Positions 19,967-28,944 of a DNA stretch of 64,000 nucleotides are shown piece by piece; the stretch's first letter is position 1, and every line of letters begins with the position of its first letter. The DNA comes from Methylobacterium thuringiense (GTDB taxonomy: Bacteria > Pseudomonadota > Alphaproteobacteria > Rhizobiales > Beijerinckiaceae): NCBI RefSeq assembly GCF_022179645.1, contig NZ_BPRA01000014.1, forward strand, positions 62,001 to 126,000. The letters run 5' to 3'. The translations under genes were made by a program, and so were the position numbers. The notes under the pieces are model-generated. The model searched no databases. It was given only the letters and a program-made list of their open reading frames with translations, and was not told the origin of the DNA.

Positions 19967-21334
19967 TCACCGCTTCCACACCCCCAGCCGCTCGGTCCGG
20001 GCGTGGTCCTCGGCGGCGACGAGGTCGGGGGAGGCCTCCGAGGAGGCGCGGCCGCCGCCGTTGAAGAGCACGACTTCCGAGAGGTCGCGGCCGTCCAGCG
20101 CGCAGAGGAAGGCGCTCGATCCGGCCGCCGGACGGCAGGTCACGGAGCGGCCGCGGATGTATTTGGCGAGCTCGTCGGCCTGGCCGCCGCGGACCCACTC
20201 GACGCCGAACAGGTGGATGACCTTGCCCGAGAGCTTCAGGGTGGCGGTGTCGACCACCTGGGGCACGCCCGCGACGTCGTTGGGATTGCGCGGCGGCTCC
20301 TCGACGGGTGCGGCTTCCGCATCCTCGGGCGCGGCCTCGGACGGGATCGGCCTCGGCTCCGGCGGAACGGCCTCGGTCTTGGCCTCGGTCTTCGGGGCCG
20401 GCTTGGACGCATCCGTGCGGGACGCCTCGATCCCGGTCGAGGATGGGCCGGTCTCCCGGCCCAGATTCGACAGCACGACTCCGCCGACCACCAGCACCGT
20501 GGCGACGGCGAGCCCGATGAAGGCGATGCGCTGCAGGTCGAAGGCGTGGCGGTCGATCGTCGGCAGGGCCTCGCGCCCGCGCCGGGCGAGGTCGGCCCAG
20601 TGACTGCCGCCACCCGTCCTGGCCTGCGGAACGGCCCGGCCGCCGTCGAACGGCTCGGTCACGGGTCGCGCCTGCGGTTGCGGTTGCGGCGGCGCGCCCG
20701 CGAAAAGATCCGGCTGCGGGGCGCTCGCGACCGGAGCCGGGGTCGGGGTCGGCGTCAGGCGCCGGCTCAGCTGCGTGCGCCAGCCCGCGAAGCGACCGCT
20801 CGCGGCGCTGGCGAAGGTCCGGCCGCGCTCGGCCGAGGTGTTGGCAAACGACTTCGCCAGGGCGGATTGCGTCTCGACGAAGCGGGCGCCGGCCGCCTTC
20901 ACGTCGGCCAGGGCATCGTGCGGCGGTTCGGGCGGGGGCGGCGGGACGGGATCGACCACCTCGGGCTCGGGCGGCGTTGCGAACAGATCGGGATGGCGCT
21001 CGCGCAGCTCGGCGACGAGGCCGCGCAATGTCATCGGCGCAGCGACGTCGACGCTCTCCTCGGGGTCGGCATCGCCGTCCCGGATCAGTCGGGTGTCGCC
21101 ATTGCGATCGATGATGCGGTAGCCGGGCTCGTCCCCCGTCGGCTCGATTTCGGCCTCCGCCAGCAATTCGAGGGTCCGGCGCGCCAGCGGCATCGCATGC
21201 TGGCGGTCGAGTTCGACCCGGATCAGGCCGCGCAGCCGTTCGTCGTCCTCCGGCGTCGGCGTGCTGAGGGCGGGAGCGCCGATGCGCGCCGCGTCCGCCC
21301 GGTCTCTCGCCTTTTCGGCGGCTTCGGCCGTCAT
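19967..21334 (-). CDS. Membrane-anchored protein with degenerate SNase-like C-terminal domain
   Basis: 455 residues from the ATG at 21334, which has a GGAG site; an upstream GTG at 21376 would overlap the previous gene. The N-terminal 270 residues are polar and Pro-rich. One membrane segment (IAFIGLAVATVLVVGGVVL) is followed by a second Pro/Glu linker. The last 100 residues resemble a thermonuclease domain (ATLKLSGKVIHLFGVEW, LAKYIRGRSVTCRP, RTERLGVWKR). The usual catalytic Arg, Asp and Glu positions (IRLxGIDAPE in active enzymes) read IHLFGVEWV, so nuclease activity is doubtful. Confidence 0.7.
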   Translation of the reverse strand: MTAEAAEKARDRADAARIGAPALSTPTPEDDERLRGLIRVELDRQHAMPLARRTLELLAEAEIEPTGDEPGYRIIDRNGDTRLIRDGDADPEESVDVAAPMTLRGLVAELRERHPDLFATPPEPEVVDPVPPPPPEPPHDALADVKAAGARFVETQSALAKSFANTSAERGRTFASAASGRFAGWRTQLSRRLTPTPTPAPVASAPQPDLFAGAPPQPQPQARPVTEPFDGGRAVPQARTGGGSHWADLARRGREALPTIDRHAFDLQRIAFIGLAVATVLVVGGVVLSNLGRETGPSSTGIEASRTDASKPAPKTEAKTEAVPPEPRPIPSEAAPEDAEAAPVEEPPRNPNDVAGVPQVVDTATLKLSGKVIHLFGVEWVRGGQADELAKYIRGRSVTCRPAAGSSAFLCALDGRDLSEVVLFNGGGRASSEASPDLVAAEDHARTERLGVWKR

Positions 21335-21359
21335 GCGTCGTTGTTCTCCAAGAGCCCGA

Positions 21360-22136
21360 TCAGGCTCCGCCGTCACGGCCGCGTTCGGCCGAACTCAGTG
21401 CGGCGCTGCCCCGCCGGAGCACCCGGCTCGATTCCGAGACGATCACCGGGCGGTCGCCCGCGAAACTGATGGTCAGGTTCAATTCCGACAAGCCCTGCGA
21501 GCGGGCTCCGCGCTCCGGGTTCTGCGCCGAAAAGCCGATGACGGTGCGCACGATGCAGGTCGCGCTGGCAGCGTTGCAGGCCGTGCGCAGAGTGCCATCC
21601 TGCGCCGCGTAGCGACGCTCGGGCCAGCGCCGGACGAAGCGGCGCTTCTCGGCGACCAGGGCGGCGATGCTCATGGTACGGCCATGGAAGCGCACCCGGT
21701 CGCCGTAGAAGCGCGGGGCCGCGGCCAGCATGGCGCCGTTCGGCGCAGAGACGCTGTCGAGATACTCGCCCGTCAGCCGCTGCGCCTGCCCGGCCCAGCC
21801 GCCGAAACGCGGATCGGGCGCCGTGGTGTCGATCTCGGAGGAGACGGCCATCCGGCGACGGTCCTGACGCCGCTCGCGCCGTTCCGCCCGTTCGGCGCGG
21901 CGGCGGGGAGCGGCCGCCTGCCGGCTCGGCGCGACGTCCGGCCGTGCCGGCTCGAACTTGGCCTGGAACTCTGCCTCGCGTTCGGGCTCCGCCTGCGGCT
22001 CGGCCGCCCTCGGTTTCACCACATCCGTCTTCGCCGGAGGGTCGACCCAGCCGGCGGCCGGCTCGGCCCGCGCGGAAGCACCGGCGAGCAGGAGCGCGGT
22101 CAGACTGGATGCGGTGAGGGCAAGGAAGGGGCGCAT
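21360..22136 (-). CDS. Secreted protein of unknown function
   Basis: 258 residues with a clear signal peptide (MRPFLALTASSLTALLLAG, cleavage near SARAEP). An Ala/Pro/Arg-rich linker follows, then a folded region (about 110-250) with two Cys residues (TACNAASATCIVR) and a C-terminal beta-rich stretch (SELNLTISFAGDRPVIVSESS). It lies just upstream of, and 25 bp from, the SNase-like gene, so they are probably cotranscribed. I do not recognise the family. Confidence 0.75.
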   Translation of the reverse strand: MRPFLALTASSLTALLLAGASARAEPAAGWVDPPAKTDVVKPRAAEPQAEPEREAEFQAKFEPARPDVAPSRQAAAPRRRAERAERRERRQDRRRMAVSSEIDTTAPDPRFGGWAGQAQRLTGEYLDSVSAPNGAMLAAAPRFYGDRVRFHGRTMSIAALVAEKRRFVRRWPERRYAAQDGTLRTACNAASATCIVRTVIGFSAQNPERGARSQGLSELNLTISFAGDRPVIVSESSRVLRRGSAALSSAERGRDGGA

Positions 22137-22521
22137 GACTGACCGGGATATGGCGGACCGGGATTCCGGTCGAGACTGGTGGCCGAGCGTCACGGGCTCG
22201 ACCTCTTGCAACGTCGGCGGATGCCGGCGCGGTTCCATCGCGCGGGTCCCGGTGCATGCCAGGGCGGCGGCGGCGGAGCAAGCTGCCGCGAGGCGGCTCT
22301 TGCCTGCGGGGATCCGGCGAGCGCCACCGCGGCCGGCCGCATTTCCCTCGGTCGTCCGGCCTTGCCGCCACGCTCGGACTCCCCACCTTGGGCGTGATGG
22401 GTCCGGGCCCCTCTGGCGGTCGAGGCGTCGACCGTGATGTCGGGCCCCCTCGCGCCTTGCGCTCACGCCGCGCCATCAGGCTGCCCATGCCCTCTCCCCT
22501 CGCGAAAACCCAGGCCCGCGG
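22137..22521. other. Intergenic region upstream of the lipid kinase gene
   Basis: 385 bp between divergent genes. It is GC-rich and several open frames cross it, but none has a recognisable product, a ribosome site or neighbour support. I see nothing assignable beyond the expected promoters. Confidence 0.4.
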
Positions 22522-23463
22522 ATGGTCGCTATGAGCGCGCCGCCACGCCGTGCCCTGATGCTGGTCAACCCGAACGCCCGCAACGGCGGCGTACCGCTCG
22601 ATGAGATCCGCGAGATCTTGCGCAGTGGCGGCATCGAGCCGGTCGAGCCGGGAGGACCGGATAGCGGCCAGGCCGATTGCAGTGCCGTCATCGCCCGCAA
22701 CGCGAAGGGCGCCGACCTGATCATCCTGGGCGGCGGCGACGGCACGCTCAACGCGGCCGCGCCCGCGCTGGTCGAGACCGGCCTTCCGCTCGGAATCCTG
22801 CCGCTCGGCACCGCCAACGACCTCGCCCGCTCGCTCGGCCTGCCCCTCGATCCGCTGGCGGCGGCGCGCGCCATCACCACCGAGGCGGCCCAGCCGGTCG
22901 ATCTCGGCTGCGTCAACGGGCATTACTACTTCAACGTCGCCAGCATCGGCTTCTCCGCCGACCTCGCCGGCGAGCTCACGGCCGAGGCCAAGAAGAAATG
23001 GGGCACGGTGGGCTACGCCATCGCCGCCTTCCGGCTGCTGCGCCGCGCCCGGCCGTTCTCGATCACGATCGAGCATGACGGCAAGGTGGAGAAGGTCACG
23101 ACGATCCAGGCCTCCGTCGGCAACGGCCGCCACTACGGCGGCGGCATGACCGTGTCGGAGGACGCCACCGTCGACGACGGCAAGCTCGATTTCTACAGCC
23201 TCGAGGTCGACCATTGGTGGCGGCTGATCGCCCTGCTGCCGGCTTTGCGCCGGGGCACCCACGGCGAGGCCGCGGACGTGCGCGCCTTTCGCACCACCGA
23301 GATCGTGCTGAAGACGAAGAAGCCACGCCCGGTGAACACCGACGGCGAGCTCGCCACGCACACGCCCGCCCATTTCAAGGTGCTGCCGAAGGCCGTACGG
23401 ATCTTCGCGCCGGAGCGGAGCGCACGGCCCTCGGCGCAGACCGGCTTCCGGATGCCGTTCTGA
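22522..23463 (+). CDS. Diacylglycerol/lipid kinase family protein (YegS-like)
   Basis: 313 residues. The catalytic domain has LMLVNPNARNG near the start, the nucleotide loop GGGDGTLNAAA (near 71) and PLGTANDLARSLG (near 94). It would phosphorylate diacylglycerol or a related lipid at the membrane. A second ATG at 22531 (MSAPPRR) is an equally plausible start. terC follows 47 bp downstream on the same strand. Confidence 0.88.
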   Translation: MVAMSAPPRRALMLVNPNARNGGVPLDEIREILRSGGIEPVEPGGPDSGQADCSAVIARNAKGADLIILGGGDGTLNAAAPALVETGLPLGILPLGTANDLARSLGLPLDPLAAARAITTEAAQPVDLGCVNGHYYFNVASIGFSADLAGELTAEAKKKWGTVGYAIAAFRLLRRARPFSITIEHDGKVEKVTTIQASVGNGRHYGGGMTVSEDATVDDGKLDFYSLEVDHWWRLIALLPALRRGTHGEAADVRAFRTTEIVLKTKKPRPVNTDGELATHTPAHFKVLPKAVRIFAPERSARPSAQTGFRMPF

Positions 23464-23510
23464 CACGCCGGCTCACCTGAGGACGAAACGACGACGAGGA
23501 CCGACCGCGC

Positions 23511-24251
23511 GTGGACCACATCCTGCAACTCGCCGCCGATCCCACGGCCTGGGTGGCACTCGCCACACTGGTGGTGATGGAGATCGTGCTCGGCGTCGAC
23601 AACCTGATCTTCATCTCGATCCTGACCAACCGTTTGCCGGCTCACCAGCAGACGCGGGCGCGCCGCATCGGCATCGGGCTGGCGCTGGTGCTGCGGCTCG
23701 GCCTGCTCGGCACCGTCGCCTGGATTGTCCACCTCACCGAGCCGGTCTTCGCGGTGTTCGGCCAGGGTTTCTCCTGGCGCGACCTGATCCTCATCGCCGG
23801 CGGGCTGTTCCTGCTCTGGAAGGCCACCAAGGAGATCCATCACAGCGTCGACCCGGACGGCACTCAGGCCGAAAAGAAGGGTCCCGGCCTCGACTTCGCC
23901 GCGGCGATCGGCCAGATCCTGGTACTCGACCTCGTGTTCTCGATCGACTCGATCATCACGGCGGTGGGCATGACCGAGCACGTGCCGATCATGGTCGTCG
24001 CCGTGATCGCCGCCGTCACCGTGATGCTGGTCGCCGCCGACCCGCTCTCGCGCTTCATCGCAGCCAACCCCACCGTGGTGATGCTGGCGCTCGGCTTCCT
24101 CATCATGATCGGCATGACGCTGATCGCCGAAGGTTTCGGCGCGCATGTCCCCAAGGGCTACGTCTACACCGCCATGGCCTTCTCGGCCGCCGTCGAAGGC
24201 TTGAACATGCTGGCCCGGCGGCGGAGGAAGCGGAAGGCGGCGGGAGCGTGA
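23511..24251 (+). CDS. TerC-family integral membrane protein
   Basis: 246 residues from a GTG with an upstream GAGG. About seven membrane segments carry the paired acidic motifs [11 protein letters not shown] (near 23) and [12 protein letters not shown] (near 139). TerC proteins are linked to tellurite resistance, manganese efflux and metallation of exported proteins; with no other ter genes nearby, a metal (Mn) role is more likely than tellurite resistance. The C-terminus is a basic tail. Confidence 0.9.
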   Translation: MDHILQLAADPTAWVALATLVVMEIVLGVDNLIFISILTNRLPAHQQTRARRIGIGLALVLRLGLLGTVAWIVHLTEPVFAVFGQGFSWRDLILIAGGLFLLWKATKEIHHSVDPDGTQAEKKGPGLDFAAAIGQILVLDLVFSIDSIITAVGMTEHVPIMVVAVIAAVTVMLVAADPLSRFIAANPTVVMLALGFLIMIGMTLIAEGFGAHVPKGYVYTAMAFSAAVEGLNMLARRRRKRKAAGA

Positions 24252-24340
24252 TGTTTCACGTGGAAGCGGGGCCGTTGGGCCAACCCGATAGGGGCTCGTG
24301 GCAGCAGGGCCGAAGGCTGGTATCGGCTTCCTTCAGGCAT

Positions 24341-24378
24341 CCGCGTTATACTGTTTCCGCGAAACCAGTATAACGCGG
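24341..24378. terminator. Perfect 13-bp hairpin between convergent genes
   Basis: Arms CCGCGTTATACTG (24341-24353) and CAGTATAACGCGG (24366-24378) are exact inverse complements. Inside them TTTC and GAAA extend the stem with one bulge. It lies between terC and the second TonB receptor, which converge. There is no T-run, so it is either a non-canonical bidirectional terminator or a REP-like repeat. Confidence 0.55.
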
Positions 24379-24391
24379 CCGGATCAGCCCC

Positions 24392-26662
24392 TCACCAGCG
24401 ATAGATCAGGCTCCCGATGACGGTCGCCGGGGCGCCGCGGTAGCAGAAGCCGGCCTGGCAGTTGGTGTAGTCGCGATCGAAGATGTTGAAGCCGTTGATC
24501 TGCGCGCGAAAGCCCCGGTACTTCGGATCGATCGCGGCGAAGTCGTAGGCGACGAGGGCGTCGAACAGCGTCACCGTCGGGTTGCGCACGGTGTTCAGGT
24601 CGTCGGCAAAGCTCGAATTGGCGAAGCGCAGGCCGCCGCCGAGGGTCAGGCCCGACAGTGCCGAGGAGGGCGGGAACAGGTAGCTGGCGAAGGCGGTGAA
24701 GGTGTCGCCGGGGATGCCGGAGAGCGAATTACCGTCGATGGCGACGGGGTTGCCGGCCCCGTCGGCGGTGGTCTGGCGCACGAAGGTGAAGTCGAGGTGG
24801 GTGTAGGCCAGCGTCAGATTGGTCCCCGGCGCGAGGTTGGCCGTCATCTCCATCTCGAAGCCGCGGGAATTGACCGCGCCCGTGGCGACCTGGTTGGCGA
24901 TGTTGTTCGGGTCCTGGCGCAGGATGCTCGACTGGTTGATGTCGAAGCCGGCCACCGAGGCGATGATGTTGGTGCCCGGCACGAGGTATTTCACGCCGGC
25001 CTCGATCTGGTCGCCGGTGGCGGCCTTGAAGGCGCGGCCGTTGATGTCGGTGCCCGATTGCGGGTTGAAGGTGGTCGCGTAGCTCGCATAGGGCACCATG
25101 CCGGGCGCGAGTTCGTAGTTGAGGCCGACGCGGTAGGTGAAGGCGGCGTCGTTCTGGCTCTGCGGCGTTCCGGCGATGCCACCCGCGGCGCTCGACGTGT
25201 CCTGCGAGACCCAGTCCTGCCGGCCGGTCAGCGTCAGCACGAAGCGATTCCACTTCGCCTGCTCCTGCAGGTAGAGGCCGACCTGGTCCTGGGCCTGCTG
25301 AGCGGAGCTGGTCAGGCTCGGCCGGGCGATGAACTGCCGCCCGTAGTTCAGGGTGGTCAGGTCGAGATCCGGCGCGGTGCCGAAGCCGAAGCGGCGGTTC
25401 CAATCGTAGTGGGTGTAGTCGATTCCGGCGAGCAGGGTGTGGGCCACCGGCCCGGTCGCGACATGGCCCTCGACCTGGGTGTCGACGGCGACCGAGCGCA
25501 GGCTCTCGCGGAACAGCCCGGTCGAGCGCTGCGCCGAAAGCCCGGTGACCGAATCGATCTGGACGTAGGGGAAGTCGCCGTCGACGCCGTAATGCCGGAA
25601 GTTCTGGCGCACGATCAGGTCCGGCGAGAACCGGTGCTCGAAGGCGTAGCCGATGCGGTATTGCTCGGACCGGAAGGCGTTGAAGGCGCCGTCGCCCTGA
25701 TAGATCCGCGAGACCTGAAAGCCGGGAAAGTTGAAGAAGGCCGAGGTGCCGGGCAGCTTGGTCTTCTGGAACTCGGTGAGCACGGTGAAGGTGGTGTCGG
25801 CATCCGGCCGCCAGGTGAAGGCCGGCGCGATGTTGACGCGGTCGTCGGTGGCGCCGGGCAGGAAGGTGTCGGACTGGCGCACCACGCCGGTCATCCGGTA
25901 GGCCATGGTGCCGTCCGAGCCCTCGACCGGGCCGCCGAAATCGAAATTGCCCTGGAAGCGGTCGAAGTTGCCGGCTTGGAACTGTACCTCGCCGAAGCGG
26001 GTGAAGACCGGGCGCTTCGTGGTGACGTCGAGGATGCCCCCGGGCGAGCCGAGGCCGTAGAGGCCCGAGGCCGGCCCGCGCAGGATGGTCACGGCCTCGG
26101 CGCCGTAGGGCTCGATCCGCGGGACGGTCAGGCCGACCGCCGACTGGCGCAGCCCGTCGCGGAAGATGCCGTTGTAGGTGACGTCGAAGCCGCGGATGTA
26201 GATCGCGTCGAAGCGCGGATCGAAGCCGAACACGTTGGTCGCCGCGCCCGGCGTGTAGGCCAGCGCCTCGTTGAGGCTCTGAACGTTGCGGTCGTTGAGC
26301 TGCTCGCGCGTCACCACCGAGACCGATTGCGGTGTCTCGATCAGCGGCGTGTTGGTCTTGGTCGCGGTGGGGCTGACGCGGGCGGTGTAGCCGGTGACGC
26401 CGGAGGGACCGCCGCCGCCGCCGCTCGTGGCCCCGCCATTGCCGTCTCCGGGGATCGTCACCGGGGCGCCGCCCTGCCCGCGGCCCTCACCGTCGCGTCC
26501 GCGCGTTGCGCCGCCGCCCTCGACCGAGATGGTCTCCAGCGTCGTCGCCGGCTGCGCGACCGCCTGCGTCGGGGACGCCACGACCGACACCGATGTCGCC
26601 AGCACCGTCCCGAGGGTCAGGATCGCGGCGAGACGCGGCGGCTGGGTACGACAGGTTGGCAT
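24392..26662 (-). CDS. TonB-dependent siderophore receptor
   Basis: 756 residues. The ATG at 26662 has an excellent GAGGAG site; an upstream frame is not needed. A signal peptide ends near AVAQP. A Gly-rich linker precedes the plug (TNTPLIETPQSVSVVTREQL, YIRGF), and the barrel ends TVIGSLIYRW. Near the C-terminus are two Cys (NCQAGFCYRG), as in the receptor at 903-3257. It imports a ferric siderophore; the ligand is unknown. No exporter, reductase or ABC importer genes adjoin it. Confidence 0.92.
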   Translation of the reverse strand: MPTCRTQPPRLAAILTLGTVLATSVSVVASPTQAVAQPATTLETISVEGGGATRGRDGEGRGQGGAPVTIPGDGNGGATSGGGGGPSGVTGYTARVSPTATKTNTPLIETPQSVSVVTREQLNDRNVQSLNEALAYTPGAATNVFGFDPRFDAIYIRGFDVTYNGIFRDGLRQSAVGLTVPRIEPYGAEAVTILRGPASGLYGLGSPGGILDVTTKRPVFTRFGEVQFQAGNFDRFQGNFDFGGPVEGSDGTMAYRMTGVVRQSDTFLPGATDDRVNIAPAFTWRPDADTTFTVLTEFQKTKLPGTSAFFNFPGFQVSRIYQGDGAFNAFRSEQYRIGYAFEHRFSPDLIVRQNFRHYGVDGDFPYVQIDSVTGLSAQRSTGLFRESLRSVAVDTQVEGHVATGPVAHTLLAGIDYTHYDWNRRFGFGTAPDLDLTTLNYGRQFIARPSLTSSAQQAQDQVGLYLQEQAKWNRFVLTLTGRQDWVSQDTSSAAGGIAGTPQSQNDAAFTYRVGLNYELAPGMVPYASYATTFNPQSGTDINGRAFKAATGDQIEAGVKYLVPGTNIIASVAGFDINQSSILRQDPNNIANQVATGAVNSRGFEMEMTANLAPGTNLTLAYTHLDFTFVRQTTADGAGNPVAIDGNSLSGIPGDTFTAFASYLFPPSSALSGLTLGGGLRFANSSFADDLNTVRNPTVTLFDALVAYDFAAIDPKYRGFRAQINGFNIFDRDYTNCQAGFCYRGAPATVIGSLIYRW

Positions 26663-26805
26663 GGGTACTCCTCGACGCCACTGACCCGGAAGGGCCACAA
26701 CTCAAGGATGCCAACAATGGTCAAGCTTCGCAAGGAATTCGCGTTTTCGAACAGATAGTTAGATTGATTACAAACTAGTGGCCCAAGCCGGGTTGCACGC
26801 GCCGC

Positions 26806-27657
26806 TCACAGCAACGGCTCGCGCGCGGCCGCCTCTTCGCGGGCGCAGATGGCGGCATCGGGTTTGGTCCCGTTGCCGGCGAGCGCCTTCGCCAGTTCGA
26901 CGCGCGCGCGGTCGAGATCCGCCCGGAAGCCGGGATCGCTCATCAGCGCGGCGAACACGACCGAGGCGTTGGTGCGCGCGACGACCACGTCGCTCATCCA
27001 ATGCACGCCGCAGACGACGCGGCTCTCGCCGTAGAGCCGTCCGCGCACCAGGAACTGCGTCGCCTTCTCCGGCATCAGGCCCGCCATGATCATGGCGTAG
27101 GCCCAGCCCTGCGTCGAATGGCCGGAAGGGTAGCTGAAGCTGTCGGCGAGCTTCGGGTCGCGGGCGACGCAGATCGGCGCCTCGTTGCCGACGAAGGGGC
27201 GTAGCCGGCGGTAATGGCGCTTGGGTGCCCGCACCGCCCGGACGAGGTCGAGGCGCGCGCGCTCGAGCAGCGTGATCAGGTGCGGCACACGCGCGGTGTC
27301 GAGGCGCTGCCCGAGCACGCAGGAAAAGTCCTCGAGGAGTGCCGCGGCGCCCTCGGCCACGTCGTTGGTGGCGAGCTCCCAGCGCGCCGTGCCGGCATAG
27401 GCGCGCGTCGCGTTGTAGATCGCCCGGTCCGCGCTCTCGGAGGCCGAGTGGCCGCCGGGCGGCGGCGGCAGGATCGCCAGCGTGTCGGGCGCGGCCTCGT
27501 CGCTGAGATACGGCTTATGCGCCGGCTTGTCGGAGTTGACCGGATCGGACGCGATCGAGGGGGCCGACGGCTCCTTGGATGGCGCCTTGTCCGGTTCGGC
27601 CGAGACGGGCGACGCCGCGAGGAGCAGGGCGGCCAGCAGGGTCGGCAGGCGAAGCAT
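26806..27657 (-). CDS. Class A-type acid phosphatase (PAP2 superfamily), secreted
   Basis: 283 residues from the ATG at 27657, which starts a clean signal peptide (MLRLPTLLAALLLAASPVSA). The three PAP2 motifs are present: KRHYRRLRPF, YPSGHSTQGW and SRVVCGVHWMSDV, with the catalytic His residues in the last two. It is a periplasmic non-specific phosphatase resembling PhoN. A GTG at 27711 would add 18 residues and spoil the signal peptide. Confidence 0.88.
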   Translation of the reverse strand: MLRLPTLLAALLLAASPVSAEPDKAPSKEPSAPSIASDPVNSDKPAHKPYLSDEAAPDTLAILPPPPGGHSASESADRAIYNATRAYAGTARWELATNDVAEGAAALLEDFSCVLGQRLDTARVPHLITLLERARLDLVRAVRAPKRHYRRLRPFVGNEAPICVARDPKLADSFSYPSGHSTQGWAYAMIMAGLMPEKATQFLVRGRLYGESRVVCGVHWMSDVVVARTNASVVFAALMSDPGFRADLDRARVELAKALAGNGTKPDAAICAREEAAAREPLL

Positions 27658-27716
27658 CGAAACGGCCTTGGATGAGACCCGCAGACGCGGGCGAGGCGAG
27701 ATCTGGGACACTATGC

Positions 27717-27749
27717 GGTTTGCCGAAGCGGGTTCCGGGTCGGCAAACC
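27717..27749. terminator. 10-bp perfect stem downstream of the alpha/beta hydrolase
   Basis: GGTTTGCCGA (27717-27726) pairs with TCGGCAAACC (27740-27749) around a 13-nt loop. It lies between the hydrolase and the acid phosphatase, both on the minus strand. It may end hydrolase transcription or form a leader for the phosphatase. No T-run is seen. Confidence 0.4.
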
Positions 27750-27903
27750 AACGCGCAGAGGCTTAATGCCGGCATGCGACGGCATCGTCACGATCCGATC
27801 TTACGGGGTCCCGGATGAACCGGAGGAATCCGACGCCGGAATCGATCCCTTTATCTTTTGCCGGTCTGCGTCGATCGGGCGGGCGAAAGGCGAGGCCCCG
27901 GCC

Positions 27904-28776
27904 TCACACCCCGCGGATCGCCGCAGCCGTCTCGCGAGAAAACTCCTCGTGCGGGCTGAGCGCGCCGGGAATGCGCGTCGCGACGACCCGGCCGGACGCG
28001 CATAGCGCATCCATTTCCGCCCCCGAGCGGCGGGGCGCCCCCTCGGAGCGCAGCACCTGCACCGGCGGCAGGTCCGATCCGAACAGGTCGAGGAAGGCCT
28101 CGCGGCTGCCGACCGGATCGAGCCCGCCGGTGACGAAGGCCGCCGTGCCGAAGCGTCCGCCGCGCTGGCGGGTGATGCCGTGCTTGGCCGCGATCAGCTC
28201 CGGCGTGACATGGGCGGGGTCGGCGAAGACATGCGCGCGCATCATCCGCCCGATCACGGGTCTGCTGATGTTGGCCCGGTAGAGCGCCTCGCCGACGACC
28301 GGCATCTCCACCGCCCTGCGGATGCGCCCGAACCAGTCCGCCCGGCCCGCACCCATCGCGGTGGGCAGGGGGCCGCGCCAGGTCGGGGCGACCAGGACCA
28401 GCCGCCCGAACGCCTGCGGATGCCGCCGCGCCGCCGCCACGAGATAGCCGGCGGCGTGGCCGGCCGCGATCCCGAGGGCGTAGGGGCCGGGGGCGGCGGC
28501 GATGAGCGCATCGAGGAAAGCGTGGAAGGTCGCCGGTTCGAGGGGCACCCGTACCCGGTCATGCGCGCCGAAGCCCGGCCAGTCGGGCACGAGGCAGCGA
28601 TGGGAGCCGGACAGCTCGCGAGCCAGCGGCCGCATTTCCGCGCGTGCGGAAATCGAGGACAGGGCCGGCAGCAGCAGCGCCTCCGGCCCCTCGCCGATCA
28701 CGTCGCAGGGCGTCGGCACGCGCCAGCCGGCGACCGTCAGGTCGAGGGTGCGGGTGGTAGGGACGGGATTTGCCAT
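27904..28776 (-). CDS. Alpha/beta hydrolase fold protein, nucleophile Ser replaced by Ala
   Basis: 290 residues from the ATG at 28776 with a GAGGAA site. The fold is recognisable: an oxyanion-loop region (ALLLPALSSISARAEMRPL), strand plus DWPGFG, and a late PHEEF region near the usual catalytic His. The nucleophile elbow, normally G-x-S-x-G, reads G102-I-A-A-G106, so the catalytic Ser is Ala104. It may therefore be non-hydrolytic. Family members may act as dehalogenase-, lyase- or esterase-like enzymes; the substrate is unknown. Confidence 0.75.
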   Translation of the reverse strand: MANPVPTTRTLDLTVAGWRVPTPCDVIGEGPEALLLPALSSISARAEMRPLARELSGSHRCLVPDWPGFGAHDRVRVPLEPATFHAFLDALIAAAPGPYALGIAAGHAAGYLVAAARRHPQAFGRLVLVAPTWRGPLPTAMGAGRADWFGRIRRAVEMPVVGEALYRANISRPVIGRMMRAHVFADPAHVTPELIAAKHGITRQRGGRFGTAAFVTGGLDPVGSREAFLDLFGSDLPPVQVLRSEGAPRRSGAEMDALCASGRVVATRIPGALSPHEEFSRETAAAIRGV

Positions 28777-28887
28777 GCTCGGATTCCTCGATACGCGGCG
28801 GCCAGCGCTCAAGGTAGGTCGCAGCGGCCGCCCGGCATCCTCGCGGCGCACCGATCCAAGGGGATGCCGGCCGGTCGCAATAAAAAT

Positions 28888-28940
28888 CGTCGAAAAACAG
28901 AATCCGAGAGACGCCGGTCCGATGCAATCGGATCGGATAC
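28888..28940 (+). repeat. Dispersed palindromic element, copy A
   Basis: About 77% identical to copy B (15716-15766) over its 30-nt right half. It contains the hairpin TCCGAT-GCA-ATCGGA (28918-28932). It lies between two minus-strand genes, just downstream of the GGDEF-EAL gene. Confidence 0.55.
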
Positions 28941-28944
28941 GGTT

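Noticed and set aside
26663-26805. Possible Fur/Irr/RirA box before the second TonB receptor
   Set aside because: The region is AT-rich, but no half-site arrangement matches a known consensus well enough.
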